The notes beneath the pieces are model-generated. The model saw only the letters and a program-made list of their open reading frames with translations. It searched no databases and was not told the DNA's origin. Made by a program: the position numbers and the translations under genes. A stretch of DNA of 64,000 bases from positions 230,217 to 294,216 of the forward strand of contig JAHDDP010000007.1 of assembly GCA_020629285.1 (NCBI GenBank), in the 5' to 3' direction. Origin of the DNA: Maribacter sp. (lineage in GTDB: Bacteria > Bacteroidota > Bacteroidia > Flavobacteriales > Flavobacteriaceae). Below, in pieces: positions 53,730-62,118 of this stretch (the first letter of the stretch is position 1; every line of letters starts with the position of its first letter).

Positions 53730-55367
53730 CTACTCACCCGTTACCCTGAATATCCATATTTTATCAGTGTATTTTCCTCCAAGTTTGGAATCTCTTGCTT
53801 CTCTTGCATCTTTTATGAAGTTGTATTTAGCCAGGTACACATAATTATATTTATTCTTCTGTCTAAAGAATGATTTAGCATTAATCCCTTTCTTATGCAT
53901 ATCCGACAAGAAAGCATCCAAGTACTTTTTAGTACCAAATACATTTGCTATCAGGTAATATCCAGGCTCTAAAGAACCCTCTTTAGTTACTTCTTCATAT
54001 TTCTCGCCTGCTCTTACCTTTACAACTTCATTTCTCATTGCCAAGGCTTCACTTTGTGCAATTGAATCTTGTCTCTGCTTTTGAGCTAGCGCTATAGCGG
54101 CAGCCTCCTTTTTCATTACCGCCGCAATTGAATCTTGCTGCTTCTGCTGTTTTAACGCATTAGCTGCTGCTATTGCTTGTTCTTTTCGTGCACTCTCTAT
54201 AGAATCTCTTTTTCTTCTAATATCTCTCCTAGATTCCTTAACAACCAATTTAGAAGTATTCGAGGCATTTTGAATGGAATCTTTAATCCTCTTACTTTCT
54301 ATAAGAGCTAAACGCTCCTGCTTTTTTGATTCTCTTTTAAGAGCTAACTTTTCTGCCTTAGTTAGTTCATTAGACACTATAACGTTTTCTTCTTGCTTAA
54401 TAAGCGCTTGCTCTTTTTGCTTTTTCTCCTCTGCGATTAATTGTTCTTCAAGTTTTTCTTCAGGAGTTTGTAGTGTTCCTAATTTATAAGATGTTACCAA
54501 TTCAAACGATGGATCTTGACCTTTTAAATCTGAACTTGTGCCTACTTCTATTAAGGCACCAAAAGATAAACGTTTAAAGAAACGCCCTCCTACACCACCG
54601 GAAAAGCCGTAAAAACTATTATAACCTGCCTGCGCCCAATATTTGTTTGTTGTTAACAATGCAGTCATTCCCACTTGATTGTCCAGTCCCGGAATAGTCT
54701 TATAGTACAGCATAGGTCTTAAAACAGAACTATCATCCTTACTCAATACACTAACAGGAACATCATAACTTACCAAAGCTTGAAACATTCTATCTTCAGG
54801 ACTTGTATTTCGTTCATTGGAAGAGAAATTATAGTCAAATAAATTCTCAGATACCAAACCAATATTGAATCTATCAATACTCAAATTAACTCCTGGTGCC
54901 ATTTGCAGAATAAAATCATTTTCTGCAGTAGTCTGTAACGGGTTAGGAATAAAAAAGCGATCATCTGCCAATTTCTGTTGAAAAGCAAAAACGTTTAAAC
55001 CAACTCCTAAAATAATACCTTCACTCAACTCTATTGTATGAGCGTAGTTAAGAGCCGCACCGGTATTTAAGAAGATTCCTGTATTATGCTGAAAAAAACC
55101 AACACCAGCAGCAGATACATCATTTAGTCTTGCTGTATAATTCAAGAATAATGAAGTTGGGTCCGCATCATAAGATTGCCATTGCCATCTAGCCCACAAT
55201 GCTACTGAAGAGGGATTATTACGGTCTAAACTATAAGCAGGATTTATTAAACTACTGTTATATTCAGTAAGATTTTGTTGCCTAAAATCAGTAGGAAGTA
55301 CGACTTCTTGAGCCTTTATACCTAGAACTACAAAACCAATAAGAAGTGCCCCACAAATTTTTTTCAT
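53730..55367 (-). CDS. PorP/SprF-type outer-membrane protein with Lys/Glu-rich linker and SPOR-like tail
   Basis: From the ATG at 55367 the protein has 545 residues with a signal peptide (MKKICGALLIGFVVLGIKAQ). Residues about 25-300 are a PorP/SprF membrane barrel (LTEYNSSLINPAYSL, NDVSAAGVGFFQHNTGIF, ALNYAHTIELSEGIILGVGLNVF, FSGGVGGRFF), the family linked to type IX secretion and gliding. Residues about 310-450 are a charged Lys/Glu/Gln/Ala-rich coiled-coil, and the last about 85 residues (EPGYYLIANVFGTKKYLDAFLSDMHKKGINAKSFF) resemble a SPOR peptidoglycan-binding domain. The tail may tether the barrel to the cell wall. No gldJ/sprA-type partner is adjacent. Confidence 0.8.
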   Translation of the reverse strand: MKKICGALLIGFVVLGIKAQEVVLPTDFRQQNLTEYNSSLINPAYSLDRNNPSSVALWARWQWQSYDADPTSLFLNYTARLNDVSAAGVGFFQHNTGIFLNTGAALNYAHTIELSEGIILGVGLNVFAFQQKLADDRFFIPNPLQTTAENDFILQMAPGVNLSIDRFNIGLVSENLFDYNFSSNERNTSPEDRMFQALVSYDVPVSVLSKDDSSVLRPMLYYKTIPGLDNQVGMTALLTTNKYWAQAGYNSFYGFSGGVGGRFFKRLSFGALIEVGTSSDLKGQDPSFELVTSYKLGTLQTPEEKLEEQLIAEEKKQKEQALIKQEENVIVSNELTKAEKLALKRESKKQERLALIESKRIKDSIQNASNTSKLVVKESRRDIRRKRDSIESARKEQAIAAANALKQQKQQDSIAAVMKKEAAAIALAQKQRQDSIAQSEALAMRNEVVKVRAGEKYEEVTKEGSLEPGYYLIANVFGTKKYLDAFLSDMHKKGINAKSFFRQKNKYNYVYLAKYNFIKDAREARDSKLGGKYTDKIWIFRVTGE

Positions 55368-55451
55368 ATGCAAAAAAACAAAAAATAGACTATTTATAGT
55401 ACTATTTTGAACTAATTTTAGTTATTAAATCAATACACCAAACAAAATTTC

Positions 55452-55994
55452 ATGAAAGCATTAAAAATTGTTCTTTTAATTTTTCTGGCAATCAATCTTT
55501 CCTGCAAAGATGAGCCAGTTATTGATACATCGCAAGAAGAAACTTCAATTTCGACATTTTATCTTATAAGACATGCCGAAAAGAATAGAAACAATCCTGA
55601 TGATTCTGACCCTGAACTCAACCAAAAAGGTTTGGGCAGGGCTATGCATTGGGCAGAAATTCTTGCCGACACAGAGTTGAACGCTATTTATTCTACAGAC
55701 TATAACAGAACCGCAATGACAGCAGCACCTACTTCTGTTAAGCAAAATATTGATGTGCAGTATTACGACCCTAGCACTATTGACATTGCTCAATTTAAAG
55801 CCGACAATTTAAATAGTAACGTTTTAATCGTTGGTCACAGTAACACTACTCCTGAATTTGTAAATAAATTAATTGACGAACAAAAGTATTATGACATTGA
55901 TGATAGCGAAAACGGAACTTTGTTTATCGTTAAGATCATCAACGGCATATCTTCAGTAGAAAAATTAATTTTCAACTGTAACTGTCCAGATTAA
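55452..55994 (+). CDS. Histidine phosphatase superfamily lipoprotein
   Basis: A 180-residue protein with a lipoprotein signal ending INLSC followed by KDEP, an acidic surface-export-like sequence. The catalytic motif is FYLIRHAEKNRNNP (RHG/RHAE), with ELNQKGLGRAMHWAEIL and the second histidine in LIVGHSNTTPEFV. The fold is that of phosphoglycerate mutase-like phosphatases, here exported. Substrate unknown. Transcribed divergently from the PorP/SprF gene; smpB lies 69 bases downstream with its own promoter. Confidence 0.86.
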   Translation: MKALKIVLLIFLAINLSCKDEPVIDTSQEETSISTFYLIRHAEKNRNNPDDSDPELNQKGLGRAMHWAEILADTELNAIYSTDYNRTAMTAAPTSVKQNIDVQYYDPSTIDIAQFKADNLNSNVLIVGHSNTTPEFVNKLIDEQKYYDIDDSENGTLFIVKIINGISSVEKLIFNCNCPD

Positions 55995-56049
55995 AATAAT
56001 ATCGTCAGCAATAACTTTTAAAAGGCTAAGACATTTATTCAAATGTTCT

Positions 56050-56057
56050 TACTTTTG
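56050..56057 (+). promoter_or_regulatory. -7 element of smpB (TACTTTTG)
   Basis: An exact TAnnTTTG match ends only 7 bases before the smpB ATG, so transcription is expected to start at or next to the start codon, giving a leaderless or almost leaderless mRNA. Confidence 0.55.
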
Positions 56058-56063
56058 CCTGTG

Positions 56064-56525
56064 ATGCAGAATACCATAAACATTAAGAACAAAAGAGCTC
56101 GTTTTGAATACGAGCTTTTAGATAAATATACGGCAGGTATCGTTTTAGCCGGTACCGAAATCAAAGCTATCAGAGAAGGTCGCGCGTCTATTTCAGAGAG
56201 TTTTTGTGAATTCAATGATAGAGATGAGCTATTTGTTATTAACATGCAGATAGACGAATATTCCCATGCATCTCACTTTAACCACAAACCAAAAGCTGCG
56301 CGTAAATTACTATTACAGAGAAGAGAACTTAAAAAACTCAGTAAAGAAGTAAATACCTCTGGTTTAACCATAGTACCCCTTCGTGTTTTTGTAAACGAAA
56401 GAGGCTTTGCTAAAATGCAAATTGCATTAGCGAAAGGTAAAAAACTTTACGATAAAAGAGAATCTATAAAAGACCGCGACAATAAGAGAGATCTTGATCG
56501 TATAAAGAAGAATTTTAACGGCTAG
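56064..56525 (+). CDS. smpB: SsrA-binding protein
   Basis: From the ATG at 56064 the protein has 153 residues with the SmpB core: NIKNKRARFEYELLDKYTAGIVLAGTEIKAIREGRASISESFCEF, the RRELKKLSKEV segment and a basic C-terminal tail (KGKKLYDKRESIKDRDNKRDLDRI). SmpB delivers tmRNA to stalled ribosomes. The longer start at 56043 is not used because the promoter element lies between. Its last four bases overlap the stop codon of the convergent pcm gene. No tmRNA gene is seen within the window. Confidence 0.95.
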   Translation: MQNTINIKNKRARFEYELLDKYTAGIVLAGTEIKAIREGRASISESFCEFNDRDELFVINMQIDEYSHASHFNHKPKAARKLLLQRRELKKLSKEVNTSGLTIVPLRVFVNERGFAKMQIALAKGKKLYDKRESIKDRDNKRDLDRIKKNFNG

Positions 56526-57163
56526 TTTTTATTCTCTAACAATGGTACAAATCTAAATGAACCGTATTCTGTCTTAGAGAATTCCTTTTCTGTAGTTCTC
56601 ACGAACAATGTCATTATCTGTTCTTCAAAACCTATGGGTATCACCAACCTACCCCCTACTTTTAATTGCGATAATAAAGCTTTAGGAACCGAAGGTGCGC
56701 CTGCGGTTACAACAATACGATCAAATGGAGCTTCTTTAGGCAAACCTTTATACCCATCTCCAAAGATGACCTGTTTAGGACGGTAACCCATTTTTTTGAA
56801 GAAAATATTAGTCTTTTTAAATAATTCCAGCTGTCTTTCAATGGTGTAGACTTTTACCTTTAATTTTAAAAGTACTGCGGTTTGGTAACCACTACCAGTA
56901 CCAATTTCCAAAACTTTTTGTCCTTGTTCAAGTTCTAATAATTCAGTTTGAAAAGCAACGGTATACGGGTGAGAAATTGTTTGGTTCGCAGCAATAGGAA
57001 AAGCTTTGTTTTGATAGGCATGCCCCTCAAAACTACTATCTATAAATAAGTGCCTAGGTATTTCTCTAACAGCATCCAGAACACTTTTATCAGCTATTCC
57101 TTTGTCTATCAATACTTGCGCTAAATGGTTGCGCATTCCCCTGTGTTTTAAGGTATCTTTCAA
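56522..57163 (-). CDS. pcm: Protein-L-isoaspartate O-methyltransferase
   Basis: A 213-residue SAM-dependent methyltransferase with DAVREIPRHLFIDSSF, NQTISHPYTVAFQTELLEL, the SAM-binding VLEIGTGSGYQTAVLLKL, and FDRIVVTAGAPSVPKALLSQLKVGGRLVIPIG. It repairs isoaspartyl residues in aged proteins. All conserved motifs for the family are present. The overlap of four bases with smpB on the other strand means both transcripts would read through each other's ends, as no terminator is visible between them. Confidence 0.92.
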   Translation of the reverse strand: MKDTLKHRGMRNHLAQVLIDKGIADKSVLDAVREIPRHLFIDSSFEGHAYQNKAFPIAANQTISHPYTVAFQTELLELEQGQKVLEIGTGSGYQTAVLLKLKVKVYTIERQLELFKKTNIFFKKMGYRPKQVIFGDGYKGLPKEAPFDRIVVTAGAPSVPKALLSQLKVGGRLVIPIGFEEQIMTLFVRTTEKEFSKTEYGSFRFVPLLENKN

Positions 57164-57286
57164 TGGTAGTCGGTTTGTCCTTCAAAGTTAATAAAGTTCT
57201 TTAAACGACGGAAGAACCAACGAAAACTTATATTTATTTTTTCTAAAATTGAAATCTTGCATAAGATAAAAGTACCTAACTATGCG

Positions 57287-57294
57287 TATTTTTG
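57287..57294 (+). promoter_or_regulatory. -7 element (TATTTTTG) upstream of the Gfo/Idh/MocA gene
   Basis: Exact TAnnTTTG match, 15 bases before the ATG at 57310 and overlapping a TTG at 57292. It favours the ATG as start and may drive the whole downstream run. Confidence 0.5.
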
Positions 57295-57309
57295 AGGAAA
57301 ACGAAACAA

Positions 57310-58284
57310 ATGTTAAAAGTTGGTGTTTTAGGAGCTGGGCATCTAGGTAAAATCCACCTTAGACTTCTAAATGAATCTAAAAAATATGAACTCGTTGGTT
57401 TTTACGATGCCGATAGTTCTAATGGAGAAAAGGTTAGTTCGGAATTTGGATATACTTATTTCAAAAGTCTTGATGATTTAATTGATGCCGTTGATGTCGT
57501 TGATATTGTAACCCCTACCCTTTCGCATTACGATTGTGCAAAAAAAGCCATCGAAAAAAGTAAGCATATTTTTATTGAAAAACCTATTACACACACCCTA
57601 GAAGAAGCTAATTCACTACTTGAACTAGAAGAGGAATTTGGAGTAAAGGGACAAGTGGGACATGTGGAGCGTTTTAACCCTGCATTTACTTCTGTAAAGC
57701 ACGCTATAAAAGACCCCATGTTCATTGAAGCCCATAGATTGGCTGAATTTAATCCACGAGGCACCGATGTGCCCGTTGTTCTAGATTTAATGATTCACGA
57801 TATTGACGCTATTCTAAGTGTTGTAAATTCTGAAGTAGTACAGGTAAATGCTAGCGGAGTTTCGGTAATTAGTCAATCTCCAGATATTGCAAATGCCAGA
57901 TTAGAGTTTGCTAACGGATGTGTAGCAAATTTAACGGCTAGCAGAATCTCTTTAAAGAACATGAGAAAATCTCGTTTCTTTCAAAAAGACGCTTATATCT
58001 CGGTAGATTTTCTTGAGAAGAAAGTGGAAGTCGTGAAAATGAAAGATGCCCCTAAAGAACCGGGAGATTTTGATATGATTCTACAAAACGCAGAAGGTAT
58101 TAAAAAACAGATTTATTTTGAAAACCCATCTATCGAGACTAATAACGCTATTTTAGATGAGCTAGAATCTTTCGCAGACGCTATAAACAATAACACAACT
58201 CCTGTTGTAAGTTTAAAACAAGGTACACAAGCGCTAAAAGTTGCGCTACAAATTATTGCAGCATTTAATCCAAATAAAATATGA
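57310..58284 (+). CDS. Gfo/Idh/MocA family oxidoreductase
   Basis: From the ATG at 57310 the protein has 324 residues. N-terminal Rossmann motif VGVLGAGHLGKIHL, followed by VDVVDIVTPTLSHYD and the EKPITHTLEEA segment typical of the family (EKP with catalytic Lys). The C-terminal domain has GHVERFNPAF and DLMIHDIDAILSV. These NAD(P)-dependent oxidoreductases act on sugars, inositols or related molecules; the GHVERFNPAF form is common in Bacteroidota next to hydroxyacyl-CoA dehydrogenase genes. Its stop overlaps the next start (ATGA) by four bases. Confidence 0.88.
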   Translation: MLKVGVLGAGHLGKIHLRLLNESKKYELVGFYDADSSNGEKVSSEFGYTYFKSLDDLIDAVDVVDIVTPTLSHYDCAKKAIEKSKHIFIEKPITHTLEEANSLLELEEEFGVKGQVGHVERFNPAFTSVKHAIKDPMFIEAHRLAEFNPRGTDVPVVLDLMIHDIDAILSVVNSEVVQVNASGVSVISQSPDIANARLEFANGCVANLTASRISLKNMRKSRFFQKDAYISVDFLEKKVEVVKMKDAPKEPGDFDMILQNAEGIKKQIYFENPSIETNNAILDELESFADAINNNTTPVVSLKQGTQALKVALQIIAAFNPNKI

Positions 58285-59171
58285 AGACAATTGCAGTTAT
58301 AGGTGCAGGAACAATGGGCAACGGAATTGCCCACGTATTTGCCCAAAATAAATTTCAAGTTCACTTAATTGATGTTTCTAGAGAAGCTTTAGATAAAGGT
58401 CTTGCCACCATAGCCAAGAATTTGGACAGAATGGTAGCTAAAGAAAAAATAACGATATCCGATAAAGAAAATACACTAGCAAATATCAAATCTTTTACAG
58501 AATTGAAAGCAGGCGTATCAAAGGTAGATCTTGCTATTGAAGCTGCCACAGAAAATGTAACCATCAAATTAAAAATTTTCAAAGAGCTTGATGATGTCTG
58601 TGATGCAAATACCATTTTAGCATCGAACACTTCTTCTATTTCCATAACTCAAATTGCCGCAGCTACCAATAGACCTGAAAAAGTTATTGGAATGCATTTT
58701 ATGAATCCGGTTCCCATAATGAAATTAGTGGAGATTATTAGAGGCTATAGCACTTCTAACGAGACCACAACTTCAATTATGGAGCTTTCTAAAGAATTAG
58801 GAAAAATACCGACAGAAGTGAACGACTACCCTGGTTTTGTTGCTAACAGAATTTTAATGCCTATGATCAATGAAGCTATTGAAACATTGCATCATGGCGT
58901 TGCAGGTGTTGAAGAAATAGATACGGTAATGAAATTAGGTATGGCGCACCCTATGGGTCCGTTACAATTAGCGGATTTTATAGGATTAGATGTTTGCCTT
59001 TCTATTTTAAACGTGATGTATGACGGATTCAAAAATCCTAAATATGCACCATCCCCATTACTTGTAAATATGGTAATGGCAGGAAAAAAGGGAATAAAAT
59101 CCGGTGAAGGGTTTTACGATTATTCCGCAAACAGAAAAGCTGAAGTTGTATCAAATCAGTTCACTAAATAA
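58281..59171 (+). CDS. 3-hydroxybutyryl-CoA dehydrogenase
   Basis: The 296-residue protein shows IAVIGAGTMGNGIAHVFAQN (NAD binding), the catalytic HFMNPVPIMKLVEIIRG, NDYPGFVANRILMPMINEA and the C-terminal MGPLQLADFIGLDVCLSILN. It oxidises 3-hydroxyacyl-CoA to 3-ketoacyl-CoA in beta-oxidation or the reverse in butanoate/PHB pathways. Single-domain form, as in Hbd/PaaH. Coupled by a 4-base overlap to the oxidoreductase before it and 24 bases from the YggS gene. Confidence 0.93.
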   Translation: MKTIAVIGAGTMGNGIAHVFAQNKFQVHLIDVSREALDKGLATIAKNLDRMVAKEKITISDKENTLANIKSFTELKAGVSKVDLAIEAATENVTIKLKIFKELDDVCDANTILASNTSSISITQIAAATNRPEKVIGMHFMNPVPIMKLVEIIRGYSTSNETTTSIMELSKELGKIPTEVNDYPGFVANRILMPMINEAIETLHHGVAGVEEIDTVMKLGMAHPMGPLQLADFIGLDVCLSILNVMYDGFKNPKYAPSPLLVNMVMAGKKGIKSGEGFYDYSANRKAEVVSNQFTK

Positions 59172-59194
59172 AGCATTCTAGAATTGAAGTTTAT

Positions 59195-59848
59195 ATGTCT
59201 ATAAAAGAAAACCTATTAGCCATTAAAAAAACCATTCCTGATACCGTAACCTTAGTTGCCGTATCTAAAACAAAACCAATGTCATTTATTCAGGAAGCTT
59301 TTGATGAGGGGCAACGTGTATTTGGAGAGAACAGGGTTCAAGAAATGACAGAAAAGTGGGAGAACCTACCAAAAGATATTGAATGGCATATGATCGGTCA
59401 TTTACAGCGCAATAAAGTCAAATACATGGCTGAGTACGTTTCTTTGGTTCATGGGGTTGACAGCCCAAGATTATTGGCAGAAATTAATAAGCAAGCAGAA
59501 AAACACAATCGTACCATCTCATGTTTACTTCAGGTACATATTGCCGAAGAAGACACAAAATTTGGGTTTAATGAAGAAGAATTACTTGAGTTGGTAGCCA
59601 ACGAAGAATTTAAGGCTTATAAAAATGTAAAGATTGTAGGTCTAATGGGCATGGCAACCTTTACTGATAATGACGATCAGGTTCGCAAGGAGTTCAGCGG
59701 TTTAAAATCACTTTATACAAAACTTAGTAATAACTATACCGATTTTACTACCCTCTCTATGGGTATGAGTGGTGATTATAAAATCGCAATTGAAGAAGGC
59801 AGTAACATGGTACGTATAGGAAGTAGTATCTTTGGGTCTAGAAATTAA
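59195..59848 (+). CDS. YggS family PLP homeostasis protein
   Basis: A 217-residue PLP-binding protein (COG0325, PLPBP/ProSC). LVAVSKTKPMSFIQEAFDEGQRVFGENRVQE carries the PLP-binding lysine, then WHMIGHLQRNKVKYM, VHGVDSPRL, LLQVHIAEEDTKFG and TLSMGMSGDYKIAIEEGSNMVRIGSSIFGSR. It buffers pyridoxal phosphate in the cytoplasm. Fits a general housekeeping place in this run. Confidence 0.93.
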   Translation: MSIKENLLAIKKTIPDTVTLVAVSKTKPMSFIQEAFDEGQRVFGENRVQEMTEKWENLPKDIEWHMIGHLQRNKVKYMAEYVSLVHGVDSPRLLAEINKQAEKHNRTISCLLQVHIAEEDTKFGFNEEELLELVANEEFKAYKNVKIVGLMGMATFTDNDDQVRKEFSGLKSLYTKLSNNYTDFTTLSMGMSGDYKIAIEEGSNMVRIGSSIFGSRN

Positions 59849-59888
59849 TATCTAAAACATTACTACCCCACAAATTATATTATAATAC

Positions 59889-61256
59889 ATGTACGCAATT
59901 TTAGATATTGAAACTACCGGAGGAAAATTTAATGAAGAGGGAATCACCGAAATTGCTATTCACAAATTTGATGGACAAAAAGTAGTTGACAAATTCATTA
60001 GCTTAGTAAATCCTGAAAGGGATATACAACCATTTGTGGTTAAACTAACAGGTATCAATAGTAAAATGCTTAGAACGGCACCTAAATTTTATGAGGTTGC
60101 CAAACGTATTATCGAAATTACGGAAGATACCGTAATTGTAGCCCATAATGCCCAGTTCGATTATAGAATTCTAAGAACCGAATTTAGACGTTTAGGCTAT
60201 AATTTTGAACGCAAAACCCTTTGTACCGTAGACCTATCTAAGCTTTTGTTACCAGATGCGGAATCATACAGTTTAGGTAAATTGGTACGATCCCTAGGTA
60301 TACCGGTAAGTGATAGACACCGCGCTAATGGCGATGCTTTGGCAACTATAAAATTGTTTAAACTTTTACTTGCCAAAGATTCTGAAAAAATAATAATCAA
60401 AGACACTATAAGAAAAGAAACCCAAGGTGAACTTTCTGAAAAACAATTGGATATTGTGCGAGACCTACCGAACAAAACCGGAGTGTTTTATATGCATAAT
60501 AAAGATGGAGACATTATTCACCTTAGCAAAACAAGCGATATAAAAAAGAGGGTCAATCAGATATTCACCAAGACCAATGATAAATCTAGAAAGCTAACCA
60601 AGGACACCAAAAAAGTTACTTTTGAACTTACGGGTAATGAACTTGTTGCTATTTTAAAGGAACATGAAGAACTTTTAAAACTGAGACCTAAATACAGTAG
60701 CATTCCTAAAAAAAGAATGTATAGCCACGCTATTTGCAAAAGCATAAACGAAAATGGTTATTTTTCTTTAGACATTAAACCTTATAGAGAATGTAAAGAA
60801 CCATTAGGGCTTTTTAACGGTGTATTCAGTGCTAAGAATTATTTATATAAAATTACCAAGGAATTTGGTCTTTGCGAAAAAGTAAACGGTATCAGTGAAG
60901 CTCGAAATAATTGTTCCGCCTATGAAGATGGTAATTGTAAAGGCGCTTGTATAAACAAAGAAGACGTTGAAGAATACAATAAAAGAGTTATTGCCGCAAC
61001 TACACAAAACAGCATTAAAGCAAATAAGGTTGTTGTGGTTGACAAGGGTAGAGAAATTGGGGAACAAAGTGCTATTTTGCTTAAAAATGGTTCTTTAGTA
61101 GGATTCGGATTCTATGATTTGAACTATCAAATAAATAATATTCATATCTTAGAAAGTATAATTACACCAATGAACGGTACTCGTGATGCTAATTATCTTA
61201 TTGAATCTTATTTGAGAAAGAAGCGGGTACTTAAAATAATTGAAATAAACGATTAG
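59889..61256 (+). CDS. DEDDh exonuclease fused to a degenerate GIY-YIG (UvrC-like) region
   Basis: The 455-residue protein has an N-terminal exonuclease domain (about 1-165) like DNA polymerase III epsilon: YAILDIETTGG (DxE), TVIVAHNAQFDYRIL and SDRHRANGDALATIKL (HxAxxD). Residues about 195-275 are GIY-YIG-like (KTGVFYMHNKDGDIIHLSKTSDIKKRVNQIF) as in UvrC/Cho, but the YIG tyrosine-glycine is replaced (HLS). The C-terminal region with Cys pairs (NNCSAYEDGNCKGACI) resembles the UvrC-like Cys motif. Such fusions belong to a UvrC-like repair family; the nuclease may work only through the exonuclease. Next gene starts 2 bases after the stop. Confidence 0.85.
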   Translation: MYAILDIETTGGKFNEEGITEIAIHKFDGQKVVDKFISLVNPERDIQPFVVKLTGINSKMLRTAPKFYEVAKRIIEITEDTVIVAHNAQFDYRILRTEFRRLGYNFERKTLCTVDLSKLLLPDAESYSLGKLVRSLGIPVSDRHRANGDALATIKLFKLLLAKDSEKIIIKDTIRKETQGELSEKQLDIVRDLPNKTGVFYMHNKDGDIIHLSKTSDIKKRVNQIFTKTNDKSRKLTKDTKKVTFELTGNELVAILKEHEELLKLRPKYSSIPKKRMYSHAICKSINENGYFSLDIKPYRECKEPLGLFNGVFSAKNYLYKITKEFGLCEKVNGISEARNNCSAYEDGNCKGACINKEDVEEYNKRVIAATTQNSIKANKVVVVDKGREIGEQSAILLKNGSLVGFGFYDLNYQINNIHILESIITPMNGTRDANYLIESYLRKKRVLKIIEIND

Positions 61257-61257
61257 T

Positions 61258-62118
61258 TTGAAGCAAGACGAAAAACTATCACCTTGGAAACATAAAATTC
61301 ATGAAATAATTTATGAAGCAGATACCCCTATGGGTAAATTGTTCGATATTATTCTCTTCATAATTATCATTTTCAGTGTTATTCTTATCATGCTAGAAAG
61401 TGTAAAAGCTATTGACGCAGAATACCATGAAATTCTATTTGTACTTGAATGGATCGTTACCATTTTCTTTACCATTGAATACATAGCGCGAATTATTTCT
61501 ATAAGAAAACCTAGTGCCTATATATTTAGTTTTTATGGTATCATAGATTTTCTATCTACTATACCGCTTTACATTTCCTATATTTTTGCGGGATCACAAG
61601 TTCTCTTAGCCGTTCGCGCATTTAGGTTATTACGTGTTTTCCGTATTTTAAAACTTGCTCGTTTTCTAGGTGAAGCTTCTCAATTAAAAAGAGCATTAAA
61701 AGCGAGTAGAGCAAAAATTACCGTATTTCTATTTGCCGTACTTATCGCTTCTGTTATGATGGGTACTCTAATGTATTTGGTAGAGGGTGATGAAGCAGGG
61801 TTTACAAGCATACCTACAAGCATATACTGGACCATTGTAACACTAACTACGGTTGGTTATGGTGATATTGCCCCTATAACACCACAAGGGCAGGCAATTG
61901 CAACGATAATTATGCTATTAGGTTATGGTATCATTGCCGTACCAACAGGTATGGTTACTGCTGAATTCTCTAAACAAAATAGAGATGACACTTCTAATCT
62001 AAAAGAATCTGGGAGTTACGTTCATGTGAATACACAATGTTGCCCAACATGTAGCAAAGAAGGTCATAGAGATGATGCTACTCATTGTTATAACTGTGGA
62101 TCTATTTTAAATGAATAA
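61258..62118 (+). CDS. Voltage-gated-type potassium channel with C-terminal zinc ribbon
   Basis: The 286-residue protein starts with TTG. Six membrane helices include an S4-like arginine helix (VRAFRLLRVFRILKLARFL), the pore loop with the K+ selectivity filter TLTTVGYGDIAPITP, and S6. The tail carries Cys pairs CCPTCSKEG and CYNCGSI, forming a zinc ribbon of unknown role. It belongs to the ion_trans family of bacterial Kv-like channels and presumably sets membrane potential or K+ balance. It starts 2 bases after the exonuclease gene and its stop overlaps miaA by 8 bases. Confidence 0.88.
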   Translation: MKQDEKLSPWKHKIHEIIYEADTPMGKLFDIILFIIIIFSVILIMLESVKAIDAEYHEILFVLEWIVTIFFTIEYIARIISIRKPSAYIFSFYGIIDFLSTIPLYISYIFAGSQVLLAVRAFRLLRVFRILKLARFLGEASQLKRALKASRAKITVFLFAVLIASVMMGTLMYLVEGDEAGFTSIPTSIYWTIVTLTTVGYGDIAPITPQGQAIATIIMLLGYGIIAVPTGMVTAEFSKQNRDDTSNLKESGSYVHVNTQCCPTCSKEGHRDDATHCYNCGSILNE

